A stretch of DNA of 64,000 nt from RGIG3178 sp963674495 (GTDB lineage: Bacteria > Bacillota > Clostridia > Christensenellales > QAND01). This document shows, piece by piece, positions 16,470 through 25,203 of this stretch. The notes under the pieces are model-generated. The model did not search any database. It worked only from the letters and a program-made list of their open reading frames with translations, and was not told the DNA's origin. Every line of letters begins with the position of its first letter. The first letter of the stretch is position 1. A program made the translations under genes and the position numbers. The stretch lies in contig CAXXLG010000002.1 in the NCBI GenBank assembly GCA_963674495.2, positions 992,001 through 1,056,000 on the forward strand, given 5' to 3'.

Positions 16470-16499
16470 ACAGCAGGGCTTGCCTTGCTGTTTTCTTTT
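16470..16499 (+). terminator. Possible terminator before the P-loop ATPase gene
   Basis: CAGCAGGG and CCTTGCTG form a stem with one mismatch, followed by TTTTCTTTTT. The ribosome binding site of the next gene begins directly after it, so read-through control is conceivable. Confidence 0.6.
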
Positions 16500-16509
16500 T
16501 GGAGGATTT

Positions 16510-17193
16510 ATGCGGCGCACCATCATCACAGGATATTTCGGCAGTGGCAAAACCGAAATTGCCATGCAGATGGCACGTGACCGATCGGAAAATGGTCAAA
16601 AGGTTGTGCTCGTGGATCTGGATGTCGCCAATCCATATTATACCTCTTCGGCGCACCGCGCTGCGCTTGCGGAAAACGGGGTACATATTGTGGTGCCAAC
16701 GTACGCCAATACCAACGTGGACGTACCGGCGCTGACGGCCGGTGTGCGTGCGGCGTTGCTGGATCCATCGTGCGATATCGTGGTGGACCTGGGCGGGGAT
16801 ATTGCGGGTGCGACGGTGATGGGCTCTTTGGCGAACTTGCTGGATCAGGCGAAGGATGTTGCACTGTTGCTTGTTGTAAATGTATACCGTCCGTTTACAC
16901 AAACGCCGGAGGCCATCCAAAAACTGATGGGACAGATTGAATCGCGTGCAAAGATGCGCATTACAGGCCTTGTCAACAACGCAAACCTGCTAGATGAAAC
17001 ATTGCCAGGGCACCTGTATAGGGGTGAGGCGGTGCTACAAGAGGTATCGTGTTTGACCGGCCGGCCCATCGCGTATCATTGCGGCACCGCACCGGTGTTG
17101 GAAGACTGTAAGCAAAGCCTTACGGGGCAACCCGTGTTGCTGCATCCGCGTAACAGCCCGGTTTGGCTGCGCGGTGGATCGATATCCTATTGA
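16510..17193 (+). CDS. P-loop ATPase of the SIMIBI/ParA-like class
   Basis: A 227-residue protein. The start at 16510 has GGAGG just upstream; an earlier in-frame ATG is inside the terminator stem. Walker A-like motif GYFGSGKTE near residue 7, then VVLVDLDVANPYYTSS and DIVVDLGGDIAG with the metal-binding Asp. These are features of the MinD/CobQ/CooC-type nucleotide-binding fold. Members near redox or metal enzymes often serve as maturation ATPases. The neighbouring 2-oxoacid:ferredoxin oxidoreductase operon suggests a related role here, but this is inference. Confidence 0.75.
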   Translation: MRRTIITGYFGSGKTEIAMQMARDRSENGQKVVLVDLDVANPYYTSSAHRAALAENGVHIVVPTYANTNVDVPALTAGVRAALLDPSCDIVVDLGGDIAGATVMGSLANLLDQAKDVALLLVVNVYRPFTQTPEAIQKLMGQIESRAKMRITGLVNNANLLDETLPGHLYRGEAVLQEVSCLTGRPIAYHCGTAPVLEDCKQSLTGQPVLLHPRNSPVWLRGGSISY

Positions 17194-17218
17194 CATACAA
17201 ATCAATACGTTTAATAAT
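17190..17218 (+). promoter_or_regulatory. Promoter for the 2-oxoacid oxidoreductase operon
   Basis: TTGACA (17190-17195), a 17-bp spacer and AATAAT (17213-17218), overlapping the stop of the preceding gene by two bases. The leader of about 100 nt to the ferredoxin start has no obvious dyad. Confidence 0.65.
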
Positions 17219-17321
17219 TGGTTAGGAATACTAACAAATCACTTGAATTTTATCATGCCGAAAGATTTCCGGTTTTTTGGTACGGATTTTTATGCATAAC
17301 ATGCTATACGGGGGGTGAAAG

Positions 17322-17528
17322 ATGGTACATTGTTTGATTGACGCTACCGTCTGCAAAGGATGTGGACTGTGTGTCGCCGCCTGCCCAAAGATGATTATGG
17401 TTTTGGACGAACAACACCTCAATGCAAAGGGGTATCCGCCCGCTGTTTTGATCGACGTGTCCGCCTGTACCGGCTGCGCGGCTTGTGCCATCATGTGTCC
17501 TGAATGCGCCATCATGGTAGAAAGGTAG
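17322..17528 (+). CDS. Ferredoxin-like delta subunit of 2-oxoacid:ferredoxin oxidoreductase
   Basis: A 68-residue protein with two four-cysteine motifs of the CxxCxxCxxxC type (CKGCGLCVAAC and CTGCAACAIMC), each ligating a 4Fe-4S cluster. It is the electron-carrying delta subunit of four-subunit oxidoreductases. The alpha subunit begins six bases after its stop, so it belongs to the same operon. A GGGGGTGAAAG ribosome binding site precedes the start. Confidence 0.93.
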   Translation: MVHCLIDATVCKGCGLCVAACPKMIMVLDEQHLNAKGYPPAVLIDVSACTGCAACAIMCPECAIMVER

Positions 17529-17534
17529 ACGGTC

Positions 17535-18611
17535 ATGGCAAAGGTTTTGATGAAGGGAAACGAGGCCATCGCTGAGGCGGCGATTCAGGCGGGATGCCGC
17601 TATTACTTTGGCTATCCCATCACGCCGCAAAACGAGATTCCGCAATATATGGCGCGGCGCATGAGCGAGGTGGGTGGTACATTTTTGCAAGCGGAGAGCG
17701 AACTGGCATCCATCAACATGGTATACGGTGCCGCCGGTGCGGGTGCGCGTGCCATGACTAGTTCTTCATCGCCCGGGATCAGTTTGATGCAGGAAGGCCT
17801 AAGCTACATGGCGGGGGCGGAACTGCCCTGCGTGGTTGTAAACATGGTACGCGGTGGTCCGGGACTCGGCGGCATCCAGCCTGCGCAGAGCGACTATTAC
17901 CAGGCAACGCGCGGCGGCGGCCACGGCGATTACCGCACCATCGTATTGACGCCCAGCACTGTGCAGGAGGCCGCGCAGATGACCATGGAGGCGTTTGATC
18001 TGGCAGATCGATACCGCATGACGGTGGTGCTGTTGGGCGACGGGATGATCGGACAAATCATGGAGCCTGTTGATTTTGAAATACTTTTAGAAACCAAGGC
18101 AAAGCCGGTGGATAAGCCTTGGGCGACAACGGGCATGAGGAACCATCCGGGGACACGCAATGTGATCAATTCGCTGTATATCCAGCCGGACGAGCTTGAA
18201 AAGGTCAATTTTCGGCTGCTTGATAAATACAAAGAGATACAAAATACACTGCCGCAATGGGAATCGGTATTGGCGCAGGATGCAGACGTGATTATCGCAG
18301 CGTACGGTACCACAGCGCGCATCTGTAAAAACGTGGTGAAATTGGCGCGGCAAAAAGGCATCAAAGCCGGGCTGATACGCCCCAAGACGGCTTGGCCATT
18401 CCCCGTTGAAGCATTTGCCGGAGCGGCCATGCAGGCCAAGCACGTATTGTGCGTGGAGATGAGCATGGGGCAGATGGTTGACGATGTCAGACTTGCAATA
18501 AACGGACGCTGCCCGGTCACATTCTATGGACGTACCGGCGGTATGGTGCCCACGCCGGATGAGATACTGTGTACGATTTTGGAGGCGGTAAACCATGGCA
18601 ATCGTATTTGA
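17535..18611 (+). CDS. vorB: 2-oxoacid:ferredoxin oxidoreductase alpha subunit (VorB type)
   Basis: A 358-residue protein that starts MAKVLMKGNEAIAEAA and carries the GYPITPQNEIP motif of the alpha subunit. It has the pyrimidine-binding and C-terminal transketolase-like domains, with SSSSPGISLMQEG and GPGLGGIQPAQSDYYQ segments. The pattern is closest to VorB (branched-chain 2-oxoacid, 3-methyl-2-oxobutanoate) subunits, although KorA-type (2-oxoglutarate) enzymes are similar. It oxidatively decarboxylates a 2-oxoacid to acyl-CoA with ferredoxin reduction. Its stop overlaps the start of the beta subunit by 17 bp. Confidence 0.9.
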   Translation: MAKVLMKGNEAIAEAAIQAGCRYYFGYPITPQNEIPQYMARRMSEVGGTFLQAESELASINMVYGAAGAGARAMTSSSSPGISLMQEGLSYMAGAELPCVVVNMVRGGPGLGGIQPAQSDYYQATRGGGHGDYRTIVLTPSTVQEAAQMTMEAFDLADRYRMTVVLLGDGMIGQIMEPVDFEILLETKAKPVDKPWATTGMRNHPGTRNVINSLYIQPDELEKVNFRLLDKYKEIQNTLPQWESVLAQDADVIIAAYGTTARICKNVVKLARQKGIKAGLIRPKTAWPFPVEAFAGAAMQAKHVLCVEMSMGQMVDDVRLAINGRCPVTFYGRTGGMVPTPDEILCTILEAVNHGNRI

Positions 18612-19329
18612 AAGACCCAGGGCGCTATGCGATGTTCCGATGCACTATTGTCCGGGTTGTACGCACGGCATCGCCCACCGCCTGGTGGCACAGGCCATTG
18701 ATGCAACCGGTTGTGCGGACCGTACGGTAGGGATAGCGCCGGTCGGGTGCGCGGTGTTCGCCTACGATTATTTCAACTGCGACATGCAGGAGGTTGCCCA
18801 TGGCAGAGCGCCGGCGGTGGCTACCGGCATCAAACGCGTACTCAAAGATGCCGTCGTATTTACCTATCAGGGTGATGGGGATCTGGCGGCCATCGGCATT
18901 GGTGAAGTGGTAAGCGCCGCCATGCGCGGCGAGAACATCACCGTTATTTTCATCAACAACGCGATCTATGGCATGACCGGTGGACAGTTGGCACCCACGA
19001 CGCTGATTGGACAAAAAACCACAACATCGCCGTATGGCAGGACGGAAAGCGCACAGGGGCATCCCATCCGCATCAGCGAAATGATTGCAACGATTGACGG
19101 GGCGACCTATGTCGAACGGGTATCGCTGCACGATGTGCCCCATGTAAAAAGTGCGGGGCGCGCGGTACAGAAAGCATTTGAAAGGCAAATACAGGGCAAG
19201 GGATTTTCACTTGTGGAAATTTTATCTTCCTGTCCAACCAACTGGGGGTTATCGCCTTCGGAAGCACTTGCTTATATAAAGGACAGAATGATCCCCGTCT
19301 ACCCTCTTGGTGTATTGAAGGAGGTTTGA
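18595..19329 (+). CDS. 2-oxoacid:ferredoxin oxidoreductase beta subunit (TPP-binding)
   Basis: A 244-residue subunit with the CPGCTHGIAHRL cluster/TPP region and the TPP motif GDGDLAAIGIGEVV...NNAIYGMTGG (GDG and N residues that bind Mg and pyrophosphate). It catalyses the decarboxylation step with thiamine diphosphate. The 17-bp overlap with the alpha gene, and the start of the gamma gene 2 bp after its stop, place it inside the four-gene operon. Confidence 0.93.
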   Translation: MAIVFERPRALCDVPMHYCPGCTHGIAHRLVAQAIDATGCADRTVGIAPVGCAVFAYDYFNCDMQEVAHGRAPAVATGIKRVLKDAVVFTYQGDGDLAAIGIGEVVSAAMRGENITVIFINNAIYGMTGGQLAPTTLIGQKTTTSPYGRTESAQGHPIRISEMIATIDGATYVERVSLHDVPHVKSAGRAVQKAFERQIQGKGFSLVEILSSCPTNWGLSPSEALAYIKDRMIPVYPLGVLKEV

Positions 19330-19331
19330 CC

Positions 19332-19871
19332 ATGGAGCACTGTATACTTGTGGCCGGATTTGGCGGTCAGGGCGTGTTGCTCATCGGCAGCATCCTGTGT
19401 CACGCCGGTATGGACGAGGGATTGAACGTATCTTGGCTGCCAAGCTACGGTCCGGAGATGCGCGGCGGCACGGCGAGCTGCTCGGTAACGCTGTCAAGCG
19501 ATGAGATCGGCAGCCCCGTGGTGACGAAACCGGATATATGTATCGTGATGAACCAGCCCAGCTATGACAGATACCTACCCGCCGTCAAGCCGGGCGGTAA
19601 GCTGTTCGTCAATGCTTCACTGATAGATAGGAGCAAGACACGCGGCGATATTGAGATGTTTCTGGTACCGGCGACGGACATCGCCAAAGAGTTGGGCAAC
19701 CTAAAAATCGCCAACATGGCCATGCTGGGTGCGGTTTTGGTGCAAACCGGCGTTGTACAAATGCAAAACGCAATCAATTCGCTTGCCCGGATATTGGCAC
19801 AGCGCCGAAAACATCTGTTGCCGGTCAACGAACGGGCAATGGTGCTGGGCGACTTAAGAACGAAGAAGTAA
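19332..19871 (+). CDS. 2-oxoacid:ferredoxin oxidoreductase gamma subunit
   Basis: A 179-residue protein. Start MEHCILVAG at 19332 is preferred over a TTG six bases earlier because AAGGAGG (19318-19324) sits seven bases before this ATG and only one base before the TTG. It has the family's GFGGQGVLLIGSIL motif and a SYGPEMRGGTASCSV segment. It completes the delta-alpha-beta-gamma complex that links 2-oxoacid oxidation to ferredoxin, probably in amino-acid fermentation. A hairpin at 19886-19912 follows. Confidence 0.95.
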   Translation: MEHCILVAGFGGQGVLLIGSILCHAGMDEGLNVSWLPSYGPEMRGGTASCSVTLSSDEIGSPVVTKPDICIVMNQPSYDRYLPAVKPGGKLFVNASLIDRSKTRGDIEMFLVPATDIAKELGNLKIANMAMLGAVLVQTGVVQMQNAINSLARILAQRRKHLLPVNERAMVLGDLRTKK

Positions 19872-19885
19872 AACAACAAGTAAAC

Positions 19886-19912
19886 AAAGCGCAGGCCTAA
19901 CGCCCGCGCTTT
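19886..19912 (+). terminator. Probable terminator of the 2-oxoacid oxidoreductase operon
   Basis: AAAGCGC and GCGCTTT pair, with an inner GGC/GCC and a CTAAC-type loop. The tail is only moderately T-rich. Confidence 0.6.
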
Positions 19913-19988
19913 ATGATTATAAAAAATACTCTTATAATAAACGCGGAACAACAGGCGATGGTGTGGTTCCTGCGTTCTTTTGTTCTGT

Positions 19989-20017
19989 TTGACCAGAGAA
20001 ACAAATGAGGGTATGCT
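19989..20017 (+). promoter_or_regulatory. Promoter for the PIG-V-like membrane protein
   Basis: TTGACC (19989-19994), a 17-bp spacer and TATGCT (20012-20017), 23 bp before the start codon. Confidence 0.6.
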
Positions 20018-20039
20018 AAAGCAGACAATGAGGTGAACG

Positions 20040-21311
20040 ATGGAAACAACTGTCGGAACAATCTGCGCTTATCTATCCGCCATCCTTTTTCTCACCGCTC
20101 TTTGCGCGACGGTGTACGTGGGCATCCGCAAACTTGCCATCAGTCAGCGCAGCGGACAAAGTGCACTGGCGGTGCCACGTGACGATGCAAACATACAGCA
20201 CAGCGATTATATCCGTTTGTTCTGGTGGCTTTTGTTGTCCACGTTGTTGGTATATGCAGTGGGCATCATCGCGCAGATGACGCATAGCGATGTCCAACGT
20301 ACGCTGTGGGAGCATTTTTTAAACGCTTTTCAAAAATCCGACGCGCTACACTACATGAATATCGCACAAAACGGCTATACGGCTGTGGGTGAAACCCGGT
20401 TTTTTATTGTGTTCTTTCCGCTGTTCCCCTATCTTGTCAGATTCTTTGCGTTCTTCACCGGTGGCAACTATGTATTGGCGGCGGTGATACTGAATTTTTG
20501 TTTGATGTACGCCGCCATCGTGGTGATTTATCGTCTGGGCCTTTTGGATTTTCCGAGGGATACCGTTTTTTCGGCAGTCCGTTTATTGCTCTTGTTTCCA
20601 CTGGCCTTCTTCTTTCACAACGCGTACAGTGAACCGCTGTTCCTGTTGACGTCTGCCCTGTCGCTGTATGCCATGCGCAGGGATAACTATGCCATGGCGG
20701 GCGTTTGGGGCTTCTTTTGCGCGCTGTCCCGCGCATCGGGCGTGCTGTGCGCCGTTCCGCTTGTCGCCCGCTCGTTCATCGGGGCGTGGCAAGACGGTCG
20801 GCTTCGATTTGTTCAATGGATCAAACATGCGTCTTGGTCACTTGTCACGTTGTGCGGCACGGGCTGCTATTTACTGATGAATTATATCGTAACCGGCAAC
20901 GCGCTGATGTTCATGGTGCACCAGCGGGAACACTGGTACAATACCTTTGCGTTTTTTCCCAAGGCGGTAAATACCATAGCGCAACGGCTTTTGACCAATG
21001 TCTACCCACACCATACGGCGCTTTGGATCTCGCAATTCTGTGCGATCTTCCTGTTTTTGGCATTGTTGATTTTTGGCATCCAGAAGCTGAGTACCGAGAT
21101 GTCTCTGTACAACTGCGCCTATTTTCTTTTGATGATATCCCAGAGCTGGTTGCTGAGCGGTCCGCGGTATCTGATGGTGATGTTCCCGGCATTTTTTGTG
21201 CTGTCCGCTGTCTTGAAGAACCGGGTATGGCGCATCACGGTCCTCATACTGTTTGCCATCGGATTGTGCGTGATGACCGCACTGTTTGCCATCGGGCACA
21301 GCATCTATTGA
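20040..21311 (+). CDS. Polytopic membrane glycosyltransferase, PIG-V (mannosyltransferase) like
   Basis: A 423-residue protein with about nine predicted membrane helices. The first external loop has the signature region SDALHYMNIAQNGY followed by FFPLFPYLVRF, which is the conserved acidic and aromatic pattern of PIG-V and related GT-C transferases that use polyprenyl-phosphate sugars. In bacteria these proteins may add a mannose or similar sugar to a lipid or wall polymer. It stands alone between two terminators. The acceptor and donor are unknown. Confidence 0.78.
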   Translation: METTVGTICAYLSAILFLTALCATVYVGIRKLAISQRSGQSALAVPRDDANIQHSDYIRLFWWLLLSTLLVYAVGIIAQMTHSDVQRTLWEHFLNAFQKSDALHYMNIAQNGYTAVGETRFFIVFFPLFPYLVRFFAFFTGGNYVLAAVILNFCLMYAAIVVIYRLGLLDFPRDTVFSAVRLLLLFPLAFFFHNAYSEPLFLLTSALSLYAMRRDNYAMAGVWGFFCALSRASGVLCAVPLVARSFIGAWQDGRLRFVQWIKHASWSLVTLCGTGCYLLMNYIVTGNALMFMVHQREHWYNTFAFFPKAVNTIAQRLLTNVYPHHTALWISQFCAIFLFLALLIFGIQKLSTEMSLYNCAYFLLMISQSWLLSGPRYLMVMFPAFFVLSAVLKNRVWRITVLILFAIGLCVMTALFAIGHSIY

Positions 21312-21444
21312 CGGAAAATTTTAAAAGATAGAGCGGCAACGGATTATTTTTGAAACGCTGCTTACGTTTTCAATTCATAAAATTTCCCGCAATTCATAGT
21401 AACGAAAAGTAACATCTACATGATGCGTAAGTCTTATAAAACTA

Positions 21445-21468
21445 AAAAACCGCCGTTTGGCGGTTTTT
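21445..21468. terminator. Bidirectional terminator between convergent genes
   Basis: AAAAACCGCC and GGCGGTTTTT form a perfect stem with a GTTT loop. It lies between the rightward PIG-V-like gene and the leftward methyltransferase and overlaps the latter's stop codon. Confidence 0.9.
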
Positions 21469-22987
21469 ATCGCTGTAGCAAAAAACACGTTGGCGACAAT
21501 CCGCCATAGGCAAAGCGGGTTCTGCGCACGATTCGGTAGCCGTGTCGTTTGGCCAACGAGGAAAACAATTGCTTGTCGTTGGTGATGGCCAGAATAAAGC
21601 CATTTTCGTGGAGCAGATCCGGCCACTGTGACAATACATCGTCGTAGAGTTTGTGGTTGTCCCCGTGGCTGCCCACACGATGACCGAACGGCAGGTTGCA
21701 AATGATCTCGTGCACCTTATCCTTTACTGTATAGCCGCGGCAGTCACGGTTGAATACCTTGGCGTGAAGACACGCGTTGTCTAGATTGGTTCGGGCGATG
21801 CGCCAGGCGGCGGGGCTGATATCAAGACCTGTCAGCGAACGTGCGCCCATGATGCGGGCTCTTTCAATTAGCAGCGTACCCGCGCCACAAAATGGATCCA
21901 GCACGCTGTGTTCCGGATCCATCAGGTCGCGGTGCGCATACAGGATGGCGGCAGCGGCTGTGGGATGCATGGACGCGGGTACTGCTTCGCTACGGTATGA
22001 AAACCGCGGATCCGAAAAGCCGTACAGACGCAGCATCAGCGTTGCCGTTTCATCCTTTTGGATGGCGCGAAGTTCCACATCATAACTCGAAGGAGCATTG
22101 ATAAACGCGGCCTTCGGCAGTGTGGCGAAGAACATGCTGGCAAACGCGCCCCGGTCCAGTATTTCGGTTCTAAGTTCAAGCCGAAGGCCGAACGGGCCTA
22201 CCCCGTCGTGCATGGAACACAGCAGATCGTAGATACCAAGCTTGTGTAACACCGCCGCGAGCGCTTTGGGATTCATCGGAACTTGGGCGGCCAGCGGTAT
22301 CAGTGCCTCATAAAAGCAACGGAGGTTGAACAGGGCAGGATAATCGGCGGTTTTGATAACGGCATAGCCGTTGCGCAACGTAAAGGGGAAGCCTTTATCG
22401 GTTCCTTCGCGTATCAGTACTTCGACAAGGCCGGATACCGGCGCCAGATAGATCTCCATCGGTTTGGGCAGCGCGGTGAATGAACGGCTTTGTGTTGGCA
22501 TCAGGCGGCTTTTTGCCTTTTGTATGGCGTCCTGCTCCGCCCGCGCGTGCTTGCCATCACCCTTTGGTATGGACAAATGCATCAGTGCTTCCCGTGCCAA
22601 AGATCCCCCCAGAGCGCCCAGTGCAAGTATCATGGACGGGCGTACGAATTGTTGTGCTTCGCCATCGAGTGCATCGATTAAAAACGGCACATAGTCCGTG
22701 TTTTCCAAAGCGCCCAACAATACCGCGGCATTTTTTCGCGTCTTCGCATCTCCGTCGGACAGGCAAGCCGATAGATAGTCCACCGGCTTTAGAGAAAGCT
22801 CGTACCGGTGCGCCTTCTTTTTGGCGCAACGCGCCAATAGCGCCAGCGCAACCCGGGGGTTATCCTTCAGTCGATCACACAAAAAATCAACAGCATCCGC
22901 TCGTGCGGCGAGATCTGCCGCGGCTTTGGCTTGCGCAGCGCCAGTTTTCGTCAGATAATCGTGAAACAGCGTATCGGGTGTTTGCAT
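21467..22987 (-). CDS. HEAT-repeat protein fused to an RNA methyltransferase domain (UPF0020/TRM14 like)
   Basis: A 506-residue protein. Residues 1-165 are short helical repeats (ALLARCAKKKAHRYELSLKP, VRPSMILALGALGGSLAREA) of the HEAT type. Residues about 180-290 are a linker domain with beta-strands. The C-terminal third is a Rossmann methyltransferase with SAM motif DPFCGAGTLLIERA, a GLDISPAAWRIARTNL strand, and a catalytic loop NLPFGHRVGS in place of NPPY. This matches the guanosine/adenosine N2-methyltransferase class acting on tRNA or rRNA. It starts one base after the murG stop, so it is cotranscribed with murG. Confidence 0.8.
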   Translation of the reverse strand: MQTPDTLFHDYLTKTGAAQAKAAADLAARADAVDFLCDRLKDNPRVALALLARCAKKKAHRYELSLKPVDYLSACLSDGDAKTRKNAAVLLGALENTDYVPFLIDALDGEAQQFVRPSMILALGALGGSLAREALMHLSIPKGDGKHARAEQDAIQKAKSRLMPTQSRSFTALPKPMEIYLAPVSGLVEVLIREGTDKGFPFTLRNGYAVIKTADYPALFNLRCFYEALIPLAAQVPMNPKALAAVLHKLGIYDLLCSMHDGVGPFGLRLELRTEILDRGAFASMFFATLPKAAFINAPSSYDVELRAIQKDETATLMLRLYGFSDPRFSYRSEAVPASMHPTAAAAILYAHRDLMDPEHSVLDPFCGAGTLLIERARIMGARSLTGLDISPAAWRIARTNLDNACLHAKVFNRDCRGYTVKDKVHEIICNLPFGHRVGSHGDNHKLYDDVLSQWPDLLHENGFILAITNDKQLFSSLAKRHGYRIVRRTRFAYGGLSPTCFLLQR

Positions 22988-22988
22988 A

Positions 22989-24059
22989 TCAGGTCCTCGC
23001 TGCCTTGTAGATTTCGCGAAGCACCGCAGCGGTGCCGTCTACGATGGGCGATTGCGCCATGGCGTTTTGCATCATGGGCGCGCGTACAAGCGCCTGTGCA
23101 ATGCTGTGCAGCAGACTGCCCGTATCCATATCCTCTTCTATAAGAATATCGGCATAGCCCAGGGATTGAAAATATCTGGCGTTAAGTATCTGGTCGCCGC
23201 GGCTTTGAGACAGCGGCAGTGGGATGAACACCGCGGGCTTTCTTAGCGCGAGCAGTTCAAAGAGCGTATTGGCGCCGCTACGGCATACAACAAGGTCGCT
23301 GGCCGCGTATAGGTCGGCCATCTCGGTGCGTATGAACTCGTATTGGCGGTAATTTGGATGATTCAGCGAAGGATCCAAATTGCCTTTGCCCCGAAGGTGT
23401 ACGACATTATATTTTTGGCAAAGCGCATTGAGCGCATTATGAACGGCGGCGTTGATGGCGGCGGATCCCAGACTGCCGCCCATGATGAGGATCCACGGCT
23501 TTTCGGGATTTATAAACTTGCAAAAGGCTTGGGCACGCGCTGCGTTGCCCAACAGAAGTTCCCCGCGAATGGGCGAACCCGTCCAAACGCCGGGCCGTCC
23601 CTGCAAGCACTTAAGCGTGGGTTCAAAACTCACGCAAACCGCGCTGGCATAACGCAGGCAGAGTCTGTTGGCCAATCCGCAGGTGTAATCGCTCTCGTGA
23701 AGCACCAACGGTACACGGCGGGATTTGGCGGCAAACGCCACCGGTACGCCCACAAATCCACCCTTGGAAAATATGACATCCGGCTTGATGCGCGCCATGA
23801 TTGAACGGCACTGGAAAACGCCGGCGATGACTCGAAACGGATCGGTAAAGTTCTTCAAGGAGAAATAGCGGCGTAGTTTGCCGGTGCTGATGCCGTGGTA
23901 GGTCACGTCAAGGATGGGCTCGATCAAACCGCGCTCCATGCCATCATGATCGCCAATATAATGCACGTCCCAGCCGTCGCGCCGCAAATGCGGAATCAGC
24001 GCCATGTTGGGCGTAACATGTCCCGCGGTTCCGCCCCCGGTCAAAACGATGGTTTTCAT
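22989..24059 (-). CDS. murG: UDP-GlcNAc:undecaprenyl-pyrophosphoryl-MurNAc-pentapeptide GlcNAc transferase
   Basis: A 356-residue enzyme starting MKTIVLTGGGTAGHVTPNMA, with the glycine-rich GGGTAGHV loop that binds the lipid I phosphate. The central GGSLGSAAINAAVH motif is the second G-loop, and the CRSGANTLFELLALRKPAVF segment is the UDP-GlcNAc site. It converts lipid I to lipid II at the cytoplasmic face of the membrane. AAGGAGG precedes the start. It stands apart from the usual mra/ftsW cluster, and the only cotranscribed gene is the HEAT-methyltransferase. Confidence 0.97.
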   Translation of the reverse strand: MKTIVLTGGGTAGHVTPNMALIPHLRRDGWDVHYIGDHDGMERGLIEPILDVTYHGISTGKLRRYFSLKNFTDPFRVIAGVFQCRSIMARIKPDVIFSKGGFVGVPVAFAAKSRRVPLVLHESDYTCGLANRLCLRYASAVCVSFEPTLKCLQGRPGVWTGSPIRGELLLGNAARAQAFCKFINPEKPWILIMGGSLGSAAINAAVHNALNALCQKYNVVHLRGKGNLDPSLNHPNYRQYEFIRTEMADLYAASDLVVCRSGANTLFELLALRKPAVFIPLPLSQSRGDQILNARYFQSLGYADILIEEDMDTGSLLHSIAQALVRAPMMQNAMAQSPIVDGTAAVLREIYKAART

Positions 24060-24217
24060 ACGATCCTCCTTGCTCTGTTCGCGTTTATATTACCACATAT
24101 CCCGGCAACGTACAGCAGGATTCCGATAAGATAAAGCAAGTAGCAAACTTCGACGGAATCCGTCACACGGGCGGGACGTATGAGCAGGATCAAGGCAAGT
24201 ACATACGATAATTGCTA

Positions 24218-24246
24218 TTGACGTCTGCCTTTTGCGTGCATATAAT
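24218..24246 (+). promoter_or_regulatory. Promoter for the cysE-cysS T-box transcript
   Basis: TTGACG (24218-24223), a 17-bp spacer and TATAAT (24241-24246). Transcription would begin near 24253, at the start of the T-box leader. Confidence 0.8.
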
Positions 24247-24251
24247 AAGGA

Positions 24252-24492
24252 AAAAGAAGACGATGACTGCGAAAAGTATCCTTGATATTTTGCACAGAGA
24301 AGGCGTGGCCACAGGCTGGAAGCCCGCCCGTATAAGGTCAAAGGAGAAGTTGCGCCGCATGAGTTGCCCCTTGCGAGAGTGGGGGGACGCAAACCTGCGT
24401 TATGGGCATAAGAAAAGGGCGTTTGCCCTTTACGGGAGTGGAACCGCGGCTTCGTTGTCGTCTCGCAAGGGACGGCATTTTATTTTTTTAGG
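24252..24492 (+). ncRNA. T-box leader specific for tRNA-Cys
   Basis: The leader contains the T-box bulge sequence GAGTGGAACCGCG (24437-24449). It also has a GA-rich stem I start with AGTA, a distal CAGAGA loop and a specifier loop with GAAGTTGCG (24346-24354). TGC at 24351-24353 is the cysteine codon, followed by the required purine. A terminator stem (GTCGTCTC with GGGACGGC, 24457-24476) and a T-run (24478-24489) end it. Uncharged tRNA-Cys should stabilise the antiterminator and allow cysE and cysS expression. The downstream genes for cysteine synthesis and charging agree with the codon reading. Confidence 0.92.
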
Positions 24493-24501
24493 AGGCGTAC
24501 T

Positions 24502-25203
24502 ATGTTTTTTTATAGGTTGGCAGAGGATATCCGTACGGTCAAGGAACGCGATCCGGCGGCGCGTCATGCTCTTGAGATATATCTGTGCTATCCGGGTCTG
24601 CATGCCGTTCGGCGGCATCGGCTTGCCCATTTTTTGCATACGCACCACTGTAAACTGCTCGCACGCATGTGGTCGAGCTTCAACCGGTTTTTAACGGGGG
24701 TGGATATCCATCCGGGCGCGAAAATCGGCCGGCGGCTTTTCATCGATCACGCGAGTGCTGTGATCATCGGCGAAACGACGGAAATTGGCGATGACGTGAC
24801 CATGTACCAGGGAGCTACGCTGGGCGGTACGGGCAAGGATACTGGCAAACGCCATCCCACCATCTGCGACAATGTGGTGATATCGGCGGGCGCCAAGGTG
24901 TTGGGTCCCATCACCATTGGTGCGCACAGTCGTATCGGTGCGGGCGCGGTGGTTTTGAAAGATGTGCCCTCGTACTGCACGGTGGTGGGTGTGCCGGGGC
25001 GCATCGCGCGTCGACGTTGCCCCAAGGGGGAACAGATGGGGCCGCAATGCGAAGGGGAATGTCCGCAGGTCGTACTGGATCAGATCAACTTGCCCGATCC
25101 GGTGGAAGACGAAATGAAAAATCTGCTCCAACGCATTGAATCCCTAGAGACGATGGTGGTAAAATTAACGTTGCGGGAAGGAGTCAACCATGAGAATATT
25201 TAA
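24502..25203 (+). CDS. cysE: Serine O-acetyltransferase
   Basis: A 233-residue protein with an N-terminal helical domain and a C-terminal left-handed beta-helix of hexapeptide repeats (IGRRLFIDHASAVIIGETTE, IGDDVTMYQGATLGGT, VVISAGAKVLGPITIG). Catalytic His lies in the FIDHASA segment. It acetylates serine to feed cysteine synthesis. AGGAGG precedes the start. Its last 14 bases overlap cysS, and expression is under the Cys T-box, so charging and supply are linked. The length is slightly longer than the short epsilon-type enzymes. Confidence 0.96.
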   Translation: MFFYRLAEDIRTVKERDPAARHALEIYLCYPGLHAVRRHRLAHFLHTHHCKLLARMWSSFNRFLTGVDIHPGAKIGRRLFIDHASAVIIGETTEIGDDVTMYQGATLGGTGKDTGKRHPTICDNVVISAGAKVLGPITIGAHSRIGAGAVVLKDVPSYCTVVGVPGRIARRRCPKGEQMGPQCEGECPQVVLDQINLPDPVEDEMKNLLQRIESLETMVVKLTLREGVNHENI

